Below, in pieces: positions 1 through 11,366 of a DNA stretch of 64,000 bases; the first letter of the stretch is position 1, and every line of letters starts with the position of its first letter. Source of the DNA: Diabrotica undecimpunctata (Eukaryota; Arthropoda; Insecta; Coleoptera; Chrysomelidae); assembly GCF_040954645.1 (NCBI RefSeq), contig NC_092804.1, forward strand, positions 89,269,717 to 89,333,716, read 5' to 3'. A model generated the notes under the pieces. The model was not told the DNA's origin. It saw only the letters and a program-made list of their open reading frames with translations, and did not search any database. Position numbers and translations under genes: made by a program.

Positions 1-1
1 A

Positions 2-262
2 GATAGAAACTCAAAAGATCCTCGTTTAGGATCACAAGTTTATAGAAAAACAGAAACTCGCCGAGGAAAATTAAGTAGAAAATATACTGGACCTTATATA
101 CTTACACAAATATTAGAAAATGGGAAAATAGAAATTGAAAATCCCAAGAATAAAAAGAAGATAATAGTCCACATAAACGAAACTAAAATCATGCCCTATA
201 TTTCAGATTTATCGTCGGAATCTTCGGAGCAGTCAACTATATCAACGCAAGAGACAACTTAG
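2..262 (+). CDS. pol: Errantivirus-type Gypsy pol, C-terminal end only
   Basis: The open frame enters from the window edge and stops at TAG 260-262. It is rich in Lys and Arg and contains Lys-Tyr-Thr-Gly-Pro-Tyr near codons 31-36, the GPY/F signature of the Gypsy integrase C-terminal module. The remainder of pol lies outside the window. The final ~76 bases overlap the start of the env frame in another register, as in insect errantiviruses, where env is usually expressed from a spliced mRNA. The overlap and the downstream env, PPT and LTR make this the 3' part of one element. Whether the upstream pol is intact cannot be seen. Confidence 0.75.
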   Translation, partial: DRNSKDPRLGSQVYRKTETRRGKLSRKYTGPYILTQILENGKIEIENPKNKKKIIVHINETKIMPYISDLSSESSEQSTISTQETT

Positions 263-1802
263 TCAAGTTTGAAGATGTAACTACATATCCAGGACTCCTA
301 CCCTTTAAATTAGGTACCTCCAAAATAATTTCTACACACTGGACATTTATACAAATTTACAATTTAACTTCTGTCATACAAGAATTTTATTTATTGAAAA
401 ATGAAGCTCAAAGACTACACACAAGTTTCAAAAATCAAACAAGTTATTATCCAGAATTAGAAAACTCATTTATCCCTTTAATTACGTTACAAAGTAAAAT
501 AGAAGAACAGATATATCAAATTAATCCACCTTTGTATAAGGAAGAAAAAAGAATAAAAAGAGGACTTCTAAATCCTCTAGGAACAATAATAAAATGTATT
601 ACAGGAAATATGGACCAAGAAGACGCACAAAGAATAGAAAACGAAATAAAACAATTAAAAGATAATCAAAGTAACTTAAAAGTAAATTCCCTAAGACAAA
701 TATCTTTATTACAAGATTCTATAAATACTTTTAATAATGCTATAAATAATATTTCACATAATCAATTGATTTTGAAATCAAAAATTGAAGCTATAGAGAA
801 TAAATTAGCTTTATTTGAAAAAAGTATGTATACACATATTCAGTCATTTATAGTAATAAATCAAATTACTTTACTTTACCAAACACATAAGTCAAAATTA
901 ATGCCTTTTGATTCTACACTAGGAAAAATAATTCAGTATGAGAAAATAATAAAAAATATTAAGAGCTATTCAGTAAATTCTAGAATTATATTTGTATTAG
1001 AGATTCCATTAGTTGAATCGGAAATATATGATTATTACCAACTATTCCCTATTCCTATTCCTATGAATAACTCAAATTATCTTATTCATTTACCTTACAA
1101 ACCATTCCTTGCACTTAATTAATTTAGCTATATCTACATGGAAGATATATGCAGAGAAATAGACTCAGAAGAGTACATATGTAAAGGAAGTAATAAACTA
1201 ACGATAACCGAAGAAGCCCCTTGTGCAATCCAATTAATAAATTTCAAGAAAAAGGCATTGTCATGTGAATATTTCGAAGTAATGATAAAGAAGATAGAAT
1301 CTACACGAATCAACGACGGAAAATGGATAGTTACAGTTCCAGAAGAAGAATTAGCAATTATCGAGTGCCCAAACTCAAAAGAAAATTTACCAATACATGG
1401 AAGCTACGTTTTAGAATCAGTTCCTGAATGTACCGTGAAAATCAAGAATGAAGTCTTCCAAATAGAAAAAATTAGTAAAAGTCACTTTGCTCATATAAAT
1501 CTTCCAAAAGTTATTCTTTCTATTAATATTTTTAAAAATGAAAGTTCAAATTTTTCACCAATAAATCTTATACAATTAACCTTAGAAAGACTAAAGATAT
1601 TTTAGAAAAGTTAGAAACACAAAAGTATAATTTAAACGATAATAATTCAATTTATTTTAAGCAAACAAGTTTTTGGACAATCTGTATATATATAATAATT
1701 TTCATTTTAATTTTATATTATTTAACTAAATATTGTAAAACCGTGCGTCAAAGAAAACAAGAAGAAAGAAGAAAAGAAGAAACCCAAGGATTTATTGTGT
1801 AA
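187..1802 (+). pseudogene. env: Errantivirus env (F-like fusion glycoprotein), broken
   Basis: This is a remnant of an insect errantivirus envelope gene. One frame is open from the stop at 184-186; its first ~20 codons are hydrophobic (signal-peptide-like) and overlap pol. An Arg-Ile-Lys-Arg furin-type site is encoded at 550-561, followed by a Gly-Leu-Leu-rich stretch resembling a fusion peptide, then a long helical region with N-glycosylation sequons. Two lesions are visible: an in-frame TAA at 1120-1122, after which the same frame continues to 1605, and a frameshift near 1590-1605, after which a third segment encodes a ~22-residue membrane anchor (about 1672-1740) and a basic tail ending at 1800-1802. 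There is no ATG at the start of the frame, as expected if the start came from a spliced leader. The family call rests on layout and motifs; the gene is non-functional as read. Confidence 0.72.
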
Positions 1803-1831
1803 AGAAGCACACCCCAAGGATATGCTTCTTT

Positions 1832-1992
1832 CTAAGGGCGGAGGAGTTACGTCCCTGGATTATCCAATGTGTGACGACCTATAGAAAGACTATATATATA
1901 CCAGTGTTTAATTAGATTAAGAGCTTTTTGTTTTGTAGTTGTTACCATACCTGTACGTTCCCAATAAATAAATTTTGTTACGAAAATTAATT
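1832..1992 (+). repeat. Errantivirus PPT and probable 3' LTR
   Basis: A purine run at about 1834-1844 looks like a polypurine tract. It is followed by a stretch starting AGTTA (1845) and ending near TAATT (about 1992), similar to the AGTTA...TAAYT-like ends of gypsy-type LTRs. Inside are a TATA-like run around 1889-1898 and AATAAATAAA at about 1963-1972 for 3' processing. Length would be ~148 bp, short for this family, so the right border is uncertain. The matching 5' LTR is outside the window. Confidence 0.45.
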
Positions 1993-3063
1993 TTTTAAAA
2001 ATCCGTTTTCGGCTTTGAACTTCGTAACTCGAGGGATCTCAATATTTACCAAGGAATTTACAAATGCTACAAACTTAAGGCTGTTTTATCGGTGCACCAA
2101 AACCTAGGGAAAGTGTTTTCTGTTATTTACCGACAAAATGTCTCAAAATTTGGACACGTTATTCGAAATTATGTTGCCTTTAAACTGATGGTTTTACTTT
2201 TTTTATTTTTTTGAAACTTCTGTTGAAAAATTGGATTATACTGTTTAACGTTCTATTAAAACCAAACTTTTTACGCCCATCACTTGGAAGAGTTTTTTTT
2301 TCTGTAATCGTTGATTTTTTTTTTCACCTTTATTTTATTCACCGCGCGAATTTTAAAGTACCTTCAAATTTTAAAGCGTTGTAGATGACTCTATTCAAAG
2401 GCAATATATTGCAAGCCTTGTACCATTAAAACTTCAGTCCTTAATCTTTTAAATGCCGCTAATGAGGTTTTTTAATTGTTATAAATGCTATGAATTTTAA
2501 ACAAGCGACTAACATCATCGCTATTTTTTGGTAATATATGGCTATATTATGGTAAAATAACTCTCTCTTTTGCTTATGCTATCTGTAGAATCATTGTAAG
2601 CTTATTTTTTTTCTACCTTATGTTAGTGCAAAAAAGTTGTTTGGGATAAACAAATTGATAAACTTATTGATAAATCACTCTTAAATTTAACCACAATTGA
2701 TAAACTTATTGATGAATCACTCTGAAATTTAACCACAATTTTAACACTATAAGACCCAACTTCCCACGCAATATCAAGTTTGTAGGATCATGTTTTGCAA
2801 TAGGCATAAACATTTATTGAAAATTAAGAATTCTTAAGTTTTTTTTTTAAGTTTTCCTAATGAAAAATTAGTGATTCAACAATCAGAAATCGCCATTTTA
2901 AAGCTTTAAACGTGTGTTATCAAATAATTACCTCCAAATTCGTTCAAAATGCTGTACTTTTTGCTGGTAGACGAAAGCTCTTAAATTGTTTATTTTTAAA
3001 ATGTGCCTGAAAGTGTTAATAATTTAAAAAGTCCACCGAACGAACTGCAGGAAACATGGAGGT
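1993..3063. other. AT-rich DNA without a gene
   Basis: No coding signal was seen. The only clear structure is a 42-bp tandem duplication (2654-2695 and 2696-2737; three mismatches by eye). Confidence 0.6.
2654..2737. repeat. 42-bp tandem duplication
   Basis: Two adjacent copies of a 42-bp AT-rich unit starting ATTGATAAACTTATTGAT. They differ at about three positions. No function is apparent. Confidence 0.85.
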
Positions 3064-3720
3064 TTGTCAACGTTACAGGAATGCCTTATTTCTCTGGACC
3101 AGATTGATTGTAATGAAAATTACATTTTACTTTTGTCTGGCATTTCAATTTCCAATCCTGAAAAGGACGTTATTCACTTATTGTACGCAGGAAACATACC
3201 TCCAGGAATAATCAAAACGATCGAAAATATATACCAAAAGAACACAGTAAAAGTAAAAAAAGAATTAACTGACCCTATTGAAGCTGGCAATGGGATAAGA
3301 CAAGGAGATTCCCTGAGTTCTATATTGTTCGACCTAATTATGGATGAAATAATAAAAAAGTAAGAAATAAAAAAGGATACCAAATGGGAAAAAACCACTT
3401 AAAATAATCTACTATGCAATAAATGCAATACTACTTTGTCAAAGTGAAGATGATTTACAACGTATGCTGCACAAATTTAATATCACTACCAGAAAATTTA
3501 ACTTGTTAATTTCCCAAAAAAAAGCCAAAATGCATGGTAATTACAGAAAATTTACTAAGATGTAAATTGGCGCTGGAAGGTCAGATAGAACAAGAGATGG
3601 GGTTTAAATATCTAGGCATCTAGGCAAACACGACCTGGTACAAACAGAACAAAAAGGAAGTTAGAAACAGCAAAGATGAAAACACTTCTACAGGTCAACA
3701 GCTTATTATCGTAAATTGTA
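3064..3720 (+). pseudogene. Non-LTR retrotransposon RT remnant
   Basis: Codons to 3363 include Gly-Ile-Arg-Gln-Gly-Asp-Ser-Leu-Ser, the RT motif usually read as GVRQGDPLSP. After a stop at 3361-3363 other frames continue with a degraded catalytic box (Tyr-Ala-Ile-Asn where YADD is expected, near 3412-3424), then Leu-Leu-Cys-Gln-Ser-Glu-Asp-Asp-Leu and a YLGI-like stretch near 3609. Further bases to about 3720 look like the later Thr-Asn-Arg-Thr-Lys-Arg-Lys-Leu-Glu-Thr part, implying an internal deletion. It resembles the RT of the element at 59718-61227. It is truncated at both ends and frameshifted, so it is a dead fragment. Confidence 0.7.
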
Positions 3721-3983
3721 GAGGTGAAGCAGGATTCGTGTCTGAGATACTTGCTATTTTTAAATCCGAAGTGAAAACTGGAGACTATGACGCTGAAATA
3801 AATAATGCAAGTTTCCCAAGGGCTTAAAAGAAAAATTTATTCCCAATGCTCTGCGCCGGAAACAGCAAAAACCTGATAGTGTCGGCAGTCACTCTAGCTA
3901 AATTGTGTTTGTCGACAGCCCCGACGAAAAACCGGAAGCAAATGAGAAGTAATAAATGTTCTATCGTTCACCAAGGTATTTGC

Positions 3984-4019
3984 TATATGTCAACATTTAC
4001 CGAAAAATGTTGACATATA
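3984..4019. repeat. Inverted repeat, 14-bp arms
   Basis: Arms 3984-3997 and 4006-4019 are perfect complements with an 8-nt loop. No terminator or RNA gene context is visible. Confidence 0.75.
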
Positions 4020-5109
4020 CTAATGCCGTTCATGGTAACATTCAGAACAAGGAGCTTATCTACAGGATGTAGCAATAAATATTAGATAAAAATGATATAC
4101 TTCAACGTATTATTTAACATCAGCTTTGAACATTTGACCATTTTTGAAATTTGTGATTTATTTCCAAGAACATTCATACCGCAACGGTAGTGTTGATATT
4201 GTATATGAAATATATTGGGTGGAATTATTTCAATGCCTAATGTGGCAGTATTATTTGTAAATTTTATTCTGAGTAATATAGTTTTACAAATAGTTTTAAC
4301 ATGTTTTAGACTCTATTGTACATGGCACATTGATCACTGTTGGAGGACCAATCTGCCAAAAATTGGAACTAAACAAATCCAGGTATGTTTTATTTTATGT
4401 ACTAGACATGATCGCGTATGTGTTTTATTGCAATACTTTCTAGTTTTCTACCATACTTTTGTACTTTTTTGCAATACAATCTAATTTTCTACCATACTTT
4501 TGTACTGCAGTGGTCTAGATTTGTGTGGAGAGAAAGTACCTACTTCCTGAAATGTTAAATTTGAGCCTCTTGTATTATCGACCATAACAACTTTGTCATT
4601 TAACATGAATAAGATTTGCTGCTGCTTAACATTCTTTATTATATGGAGAGTACCAAAAACCTTTTACAGTTACTGTTTGGGAAAATATTTAGTAATTACT
4701 TAAATATTTTATTTTTAATATTTTTTTCCTTATTTAATATATATTTAATATTCATTTTTAATATAATATGATCTGATTTAATTATATATTTTAACTATTT
4801 TAAATCTACCGTCATATTTTTAAATTCCTTTCTGTAAATTGGTATTGTCATGATTGTTGTCAAGTGCACAGAACTACTTGTCATTTAAAATATCAAATTG
4901 CTTGAAAGCTTATATACATTATTGCTTTTAAAAAGAGCATCATATGCATAACAAAAGCTTAAGTTTATGGCACGCCCATTTATTCGAAGTACCCGAAATC
5001 CCTGAAACACATGCTCGAAAACGGAGCCAGACCACTCTTGAAGTATAGGTTTTACCCCTATACATACCCTCAGTAGCTAACCAAAAGCTATGAAATGAAA
5101 TCATAAAGT

Positions 5110-5146
5110 GATCCTACGTGTGATCGAAATGATCACACGTAGGATC
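5110..5146. repeat. Perfect hairpin, 16-bp arms, 5-nt loop
   Basis: GATCCTACGTGTGATC (5110-5125) and its exact complement (5131-5146) flank GAAAT. This is long and GC-balanced for such AT-rich surroundings. It might be a remnant of a foldback or MITE terminus. Confidence 0.8.
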
Positions 5147-5311
5147 TAGTGCCGAAGATGACATTTCTACTCATTCAGTTACATATACAGTCTATTCAAC
5201 TACCGGCTTTTGAGCCGGATTAATGAATAAATAATTGTAATTGTTTGTCTCAGTTAATTTTTGTCTCATTTTCTGTTTACATTAAAAGTTCTTCGTATTT
5301 ATTTTACATAC

Positions 5312-6889
5312 TTAACCCTATAATTCGCAATTTTCTGTATTGTAATAAAAAAAATATTTTTAATTGCATTAAGGTATAAACTTATGCCTAAAAATAGTAA
5401 AAAAAATCTAACTTTCAAAAAAACTTTAATTTTCTGAAAAATATTGTATCATATATGATACATTGCGGAAATTTTTACAAAACAAATTTCAATAGATTAT
5501 TAATAAGTATAATATGTTATAATAACTAAATAACTAAATTGAATGGAATTTATGAAAACAATTATTATTTTTGTTTAGGCAAAGATGTAGTCCACATTTT
5601 GAACATTGAATATACGAAAAAGAAGTACACTTTGACATCTTGCATCTCTGTCTTGTGTCTTTGTACAATGGCCAGTGTGAGTGACCATCAAGCCTAACGT
5701 CTTTTGGAGGAATATACGTTGTTGTTGCTGACCTTTTCTTTTTTTTTGCTATTTCTTTTTCAAGATCTGATGGCCTTCCTCTCTTCACCAAACGATTACG
5801 TCCAACGTTACATAAGCAATATGCCACTTCAGCCCGAAATTCGGCAAGTTTCATACAGTTCTCTGCCCCGTTTTCTCTGCAACATCGACGGTAAAGAAGC
5901 CAAGAATTTACAAGCGTCATATCAAGAAGATGATAGAATAGTCTCATATACCACTTTTTTGATTTAATTTTGATTTTGTAGCCCCCAATGAGGCTATCCA
6001 TAAGATCCACCCCTCCCATATGTTGGTTATATTCCTGAACCAACTTAGGGCATTCAATATTGATTTTTTGCTTTGTTTTTCTGTTAAACCTGTCAACATT
6101 TCCTTTCGGCAATTCTCCAGCATATGTTGATAACAAGCAAACCGTCTTGTTGTCTCTCCAGGCGACTGACGATATTTCGACGCTTTCAAAGTCACACACA
6201 TACTCAACTGAAGTTCCACGATCCATTTTTTTTGCTTCATCTTCAGATGGCAACTTACAGTTTGGAATACGGTTTCGTCTAACAGTGCCTAGGGAATATA
6301 TACCTTTGTTAGCAAGATAATGGAGTAAAGGCAATGACATATAATAGTTATCAAAGTAAACAACATAGTTCTGATTTTTCGGGATAATCCTAGATAATCT
6401 GACAACTACATTGGCACTTGCTCCTAGGTCTGGTTCATTTACCCCACGATTCCTTCTATCGTTTTCTGTACCAGTGTATATTTCGAAATTGTAGTAATAT
6501 AACAATGGTATGCTTTGGAATTTGTTATTCAAATGATAGACAAGGGGCCGTAATTTATGAAGACGATCTCGATCCACATCATTTTGATCAAAACTCATAT
6601 TGTCGTTGAAATGTATACATTTCCTGATAAATTCGAATCTTTTCTCACTCATTACGTTTTTTATTTGCGGATAGCCTAGGGAATTGGACCAATAACTACG
6701 ACAATTAGGCATGTGAACTAGGGACATATAAATGCAAATTCCTAGGTATTGATTTATGTCTACGGTGGTCAGTCCAGCAGGTTTACTCGGATCCTTTTGA
6801 ATAATATATGTATTGGACTCTGATACAATTTTTTCGATCAACTCATTGTCAAGAAAGTACTTGAAAAAAGCATAAAACGGCACTATATC
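5312..6889 (-). mobile_element. Truncated piggyBac transposon
   Basis: The transposase remnant at 5534-6883 is followed, on its 3' side, by TTAA (5312-5315) and then CCCTATAATTCGC. TTAA is the piggyBac target site, and piggyBac ends usually start with CC, so 5312-5316 is the probable element end. On the other side the element runs directly into a ~120-bp satellite unit near 6880-6889 with no TTAA, so its 5' end has been lost. The satellite unit broken here has an uninterrupted relative at 53878-53998. Confidence 0.65.
5534..6883 (-). pseudogene. piggyBac (PGBD) transposase, truncated and internally deleted
   Basis: The product belongs to the DDE_Tnp_1_7 family, which cuts and pastes piggyBac elements at TTAA. 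Family landmarks seen: Tyr-Leu-Gly-Ile near the N-terminus, Asp-Asn-Tyr-Tyr (second catalytic Asp region), Gly-Thr-Val-Arg-Arg-Asn-Arg, His-Met-Gly-Gly-Val-Asp-Leu-Met-Asp (third catalytic Asp), and a C-terminal Cys/His cluster like the family's zinc-binding tail. The open frame is 449 codons but begins at a GTG formed at the junction with satellite DNA, so the true N-terminus is missing. The stretch that should hold the first catalytic Asp is deleted: the frame jumps from the Phe-Gln-Ser-Ile-Pro region to Tyr-Asn-Phe-Glu-Ile-Tyr-Thr-Gly without losing register. It cannot be catalytically active as read. Confidence 0.88.
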
Positions 6890-7480
6890 GTACCTTCGTT
6901 GTTATTGGTTCAATTACTACGTATGAATCGGTAAATGAAAGAGGATGGGCTAATGAATATTTTATCATAAAAAACAAACGCAAAGACATCGTCAAAACGG
7001 TATTACATTGTATCTCCGTTGTTATTTGTCCGATCGTAATATTCGAGATGTCAAATAAAGGGAAGAGGAAATATGTTAACATAAAAAACAAAGATGGCGG
7101 TATTGCCAAAAGGACACTAAGCTTGTAACGTCTAAACGGCTCAACGTACAACAACGTGCAAGGTATGGATGAAAAGGGGAATTGGTAATGAATATGTTAG
7201 AACAAAAAACAAATACAAAGACAATGCCCAAACGGCACTATATCGTATCTCCATCGTTATTCGTCAGATTACTATGCGTAACACGTTAAATGAAAGAGGA
7301 TAGGATATCGAATATGACAACAGTAAAATCAAACATGGCAACATTGCCAAAACGGCACTATATCGTTTCTCTGTTGTTATTAGTCAGATTTTAACGTATG
7401 AGACGTCAAATGAAAGATGATGGGACATCGAATATGACAACAGTAAAATCGAACATGGTAACATTGCCAAACGGCACAGA
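6884..7480 (-). repeat. ~120-bp satellite, left array (about five units)
   Basis: Units of about 118-120 bp recur with the marker AAACGGCACTATATCGTA (or variants) near 6879, 6996, 7110, 7228, 7349 and 7468. Two unit flavours alternate, one containing an AAACAAACGCAAAGAC-type stretch and one GTAAAATCAAACATGG. The right-hand array at 53160-54450 carries the same repeat in inverse orientation. Open stretches within it are by-products of the repeat and carry no protein motif. Confidence 0.8.
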
Positions 7481-7487
7481 ACACAGA

Positions 7488-7595
7488 ATAACGAAGGACA
7501 TCACAACTACACTGGTATGGACACGTCCAAAGAATGAGCGACAAGAGAATAACAAAAAGTATTATATTGGACACCACAGAAAAGACGGAAATGTA
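7488..7595 (+). pseudogene. Scrap of a non-LTR ORF2 C-terminus
   Basis: One frame reads Trp-Tyr-Gly-His-Val-Gln-Arg-Met-Ser-Asp, a motif common near the C-terminus of insect non-LTR RT proteins. Only ~35 codons survive. The inverse copy is at about 52680-52880, where the remnant is longer. Confidence 0.45.
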
Positions 7596-8757
7596 GGTCA
7601 TCAACTACTATACATAAATATATAAATCTCATCTGAGCAGTCATTACAAGTATCCTCCGAACAGTAACTACTATACACAACTCACAAATATGATTATTGG
7701 TATACGATAACGTTTTATTGCATACTATATTTTATCTACAACAATTAATATTTTACAACGATATTCAGATATAATCCAATTATAACGGGGACTAACAAAC
7801 GAATGTTTACCATTCTTCAAGTATGTTAAAACAACTAACGTATATTACTCGACATAGATATGAGTTGGATGATCACAAACCGATAAGGACCTAAACGTTC
7901 TCTACAAGCCACATCTGAACGACCACTACTATACACAAATCTCCACTGAACGTACAATTCGACAATAGTCTCCGCTGAACACTCACTAATACACACAGAT
8001 CTCATCTGAACGTATAATTAGTCAAGAGTCTTATCTAAATATCCACTACTATACATTACTCTCCAAGATGACTATTTTTGGATTTTTTGTATATTATATT
8101 TTATCTACAACAATTACCATTTTACAATGATATTCAGATATAATCCAATTATGACGAAGACTAACCAACGAATGATTACCATCCATAAATTATGTTCAAA
8201 CAAACTAACGTGCCGAAAGACCGTTACATTATATCTTCGTTGTTATTTATCTGATTTTGACGCACAAGACGTTAACTGAAAGGCGAAAGGTAAGCGTAAA
8301 TATTTGCATACTATAGTTTATCTACGACGAGCAAGTAATTTATTGTTTTAAAGTGGATAATGAACATTGGTCTCTGTAAGAATATATGTTGGTCATAGAC
8401 GGTTCTTCGATAGCCATCAGGCAACAATTTCCTGTAATCATGTTTATAAAACATACGGAATGCACTGTATATACCTAACCCTAGTTGACAGCGCACTTTG
8501 CAGGTCCCGTCTCACGATCAACTAATAGGTTTAAGTACAACTCCCTTCGTGAAGGTACACAGGCGTGAATCCGTGCAGGAAAAAGTCGACCATCCTTTTT
8601 GTACTTCGTAAAGGACCATCAAATATTCAACGTTAAGATGTTTCAGGTATATTAACAAAGAAAAATTAAATTAAATACATTTTTAGAGTATATATAGTTA
8701 TCGAGTATATATAGTTTTAGAGTACATACTTTGGATGTGAAAATTAAAAGTAAATAT
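7596..8757. repeat. Spacer of the left inverted-duplication arm
   Basis: This stretch is the near-complement of about 51490-52680. A 61-codon open frame at 8311-8496 (minus) has a counterpart at 51768-51953 (plus) with three amino-acid changes. Those changes are all non-synonymous, so conservation here reflects duplication, not evident coding selection. Short related blocks (GTAGTGGATATT/GTTCAGTGGAGA-type) recur several times. Confidence 0.75.
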
Positions 8758-8786
8758 CGTCGGCTTAGCATGAAAACCACGTATCT
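8758..8786 (+). repeat. Left terminal inverted repeat of the DDE transposon
   Basis: 29 bp, exact complement of 11832-11860. Confidence 0.95.
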
Positions 8787-9152
8787 ACAAAAACAAGATT
8801 TTACAAGAGACAAAAAAACTTTCTCGTTTATTTACATTTATAGTATTTTAACTTTTTTAGTGCTTAAGCTCAATAAATAATGGTTATAGTTTATACTATT
8901 ACAACAATATTTAAGTAAAATAAACCGTTTCGTTTAATTTGCAGTTACGAGTTTTTCATTTGTAAATTATCTATCATAAGTGGTACTTACGAGCTTCTCA
9001 TTTTTGTCGACAGTATGTTCCAGGTAAAATAGTAAAAAATTTAGTACAAAAAAAGATAAAGATTTATACTTTATTTCCTAAAAATAATAATACATATTAA
9101 AAAGATACTTAAAGAAATGAATTTGACTTCTAAAATACAAAAATAACTTAAT

Positions 9153-11366
9153 TTATTTGCTGTTCTTCTTTTCACTCAAATATGGCAATTGGTCATAAAA
9201 TGGATGAATATCCCTTGGCAAGACTGTTTTTAGTTCCTGTAAATGTTTATATTTTGTTTGCGTTATTGGAAGTGGCTTCGAATAAAGTTGTTCTATAGTA
9301 TCGGTCTCAGAAGGCTTTTTTAAAATTCGCCGAGGTAGTTCTCTGTATTCCTCATTAAAATCTAACTTTACCTGAATTTCACCATCTGGACTATATTTGA
9401 TACATTTTATATCAGTAACCAAGGGGTCCCCTGCCTTAGACCCTGGCCTTAATGATGACAGGTAATTTAAACTGCTAAATTTTTAAAAAAAAGTAAAATC
9501 TAACGTTTCAACATAGTAGGGTTTAGGATTTGTTCTAGCTCTTTTGCAAGCTTCCGTATATGCACAAGGTGAATAAATATCCCTATTTTTTAATGCACAT
9601 TCAATTTTGGCGTGCATGGAGTCAACCTCCATTTGGGTATGGCCTTTAGTCAGGTACTTTTGATAAATTGTTATTCCCGTTTTTACAGAAACTAACATTA
9701 GAGTATTAGCCATAACACAATTCCTATTTTGATATGTGCATCCATCCGAGTACAGAATTATTCTTCTGCAACTACTTTTGTCCACTTTGTTTATAATAAA
9801 ATTATAAAGGATTGTGGCAAATTCGTCTGCTGTAACACCTCCTTGTGTTTCGTCCCAAAGAAAATTATAGCCGTCTGAAGATTTCAGGTCGTAAATACAA
9901 AAATTGTGTACTTTTAACTTGGTTTTATAATATAGCGCAGAAGCCTGCAAGACAGGACATAACAAGACAGCCTGAAGATCCATTGTCAATACCATGGTAT
10001 TTTCAGATTTTTCTGTTTTATCCGTCTGTTTTTCTTGACGGGCTGTATCCTTATCTTTTAAATGTTTGGTGTAAACTTCCTCTGAAATATTTCCAACTTT
10101 AAAAGAGCAGCATGTGTCACACTGGTCTTTTTTCGGAGAGAATAATGAAAGATTTTCTTCTTCAAACATAACTGAAAAAGTGCAAATGGAAGCAATAGAT
10201 CGAATGTTATTTGATTCACAGTAACTTTTGTATTCCCTGTGTAATGCAGCTTTAGATTGCCAGAAAGGTTCTAAATACAATTTGGTAGAAGATTTTCGGC
10301 AATAATGCGATTCCAGTTTGGGTAAACTTTTTAAAAACTCTTTAACTGATTCTCTTGTTGTGGAATTGTTTGCTTTCTTTCTAGATTCAGTTCGGTTATT
10401 TGTAGCTGTTGTTTGAAACTTTTTCCAATTAGTTACGGTCCACTCGCCCATGGAAGTAGTGTTTAGAAACATCTTCTTGCATACTTGCAGTCGTGCCGAA
10501 TGTATAGAAGAGTTTAGAAAATATTGCAGGCTATCCTTGCGACGAAATGAGATTTCAGGTTCAACTGTTCTTCTTTTCACCTAAGTCACTTCTACCATAG
10601 TCTGTATGAACACTTTTCTTTGGTCCCACGATAAACTCCAGAAATGTTTGAAAATTTCTCTTCTCGAAGTTTCATTAAACTTTCTACATTTTAGTTTAGC
10701 GGTCTCTTTTCTTGATTTACTGCAATTACATGGAGGTTTTAATTTTCTTTCAGGCCTTTTCACATCAAACAAACTTCTACCATCAACTTGTCTCCTTCCC
10801 TGATATTCTTCACCACGCATTCGTTATGATTTATTTGATTCCTGTAGCCAAAGATTTTTATTTTTTTTCTTACTTCTGGTTTTTGCTGAAACAGGTTCTA
10901 CTTCACGTTCAGAATCAGGATTTGTGTTTACTTGTTGAACTTCCTCTTCATTGTTATTATTTTCAGATTTCCTATTGTGATCTGAGGGAAAACTATTCTT
11001 TTCTATCTCTGTCAAACTTTCTATCTGATTGGCGTTAAAAGCGAGGTTTCGGTTGCACTGTACGACTCTTTCGCTGTCATGATTTACTGCCAACTCGCAT
11101 TTATTCAAAGTGGAATCTGGCAAACACGTGTCAGCAAAAATTACGTCCATATTTTCTATATCAAAATCCGTAGTTTGTTCACTTTTCTCTAAAAGTTTTC
11201 TACTACTACTACCACTCATTGATGGATTGTCAACACAATATTTTGGAGATGCAGAAAAAGTACTGACATCGTTTTCTGAAGATTGTCCATTGGCAATAGC
11301 CAGTTGTAGTATTCTGCTGGCTCGAGAATTAGATGCCATTGAACGTCTGAAACCAATAATTATCAT
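9153..11366 (-). pseudogene. Transposase (DUF7869-type DDE), one frame with three stops
   Basis: One reading frame spans the gene with no frameshift. It is interrupted by TAA at 10824-10826, TAG at 10581-10583 and TAA at 9483-9485. The N-terminal part is polar; a basic Cys-containing stretch follows (near 10740-10680). The central part resembles a family widely seen in insects (I associate it with DUF7869): Cys-Asp-Thr-Cys, then Thr-Met-Asp-Leu-Gln, Tyr-Ser-Asp-Gly-Cys-Thr-Tyr-Gln-Asn-Arg-Asn, and His-Thr-Gln-Met-Glu-Val-Asp-Ser, plausible positions for D, D and E of an RNase-H-like fold. After the last stop the frame continues with Arg-Pro-Gly...Gly-Asp-Pro, which fits the family C-terminus. 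A Met at 11339 preceded by a TTTCAG acceptor-like sequence may be the real start. As read it is dead by nonsense mutation. Confidence 0.72.

Larger units (their letters stand above)
3721..5311. other. AT-rich DNA without a gene; two hairpins
   Basis: No supported coding region. An open stretch at 4215-4484 has no recognisable motif and is probably chance. Two perfect inverted repeats are listed separately (3984-4019 and 5110-5146). Confidence 0.5.

Noticed and set aside
4215..4484. 89-codon open frame
   Set aside because: No motif, composition like neighbouring AT-rich DNA, no relatives recognised.
8311..8496. 61-codon frame shared with 51768-51953
   Set aside because: The two are duplicated arms of the same DNA; all three amino-acid differences are non-synonymous, giving no support for coding.
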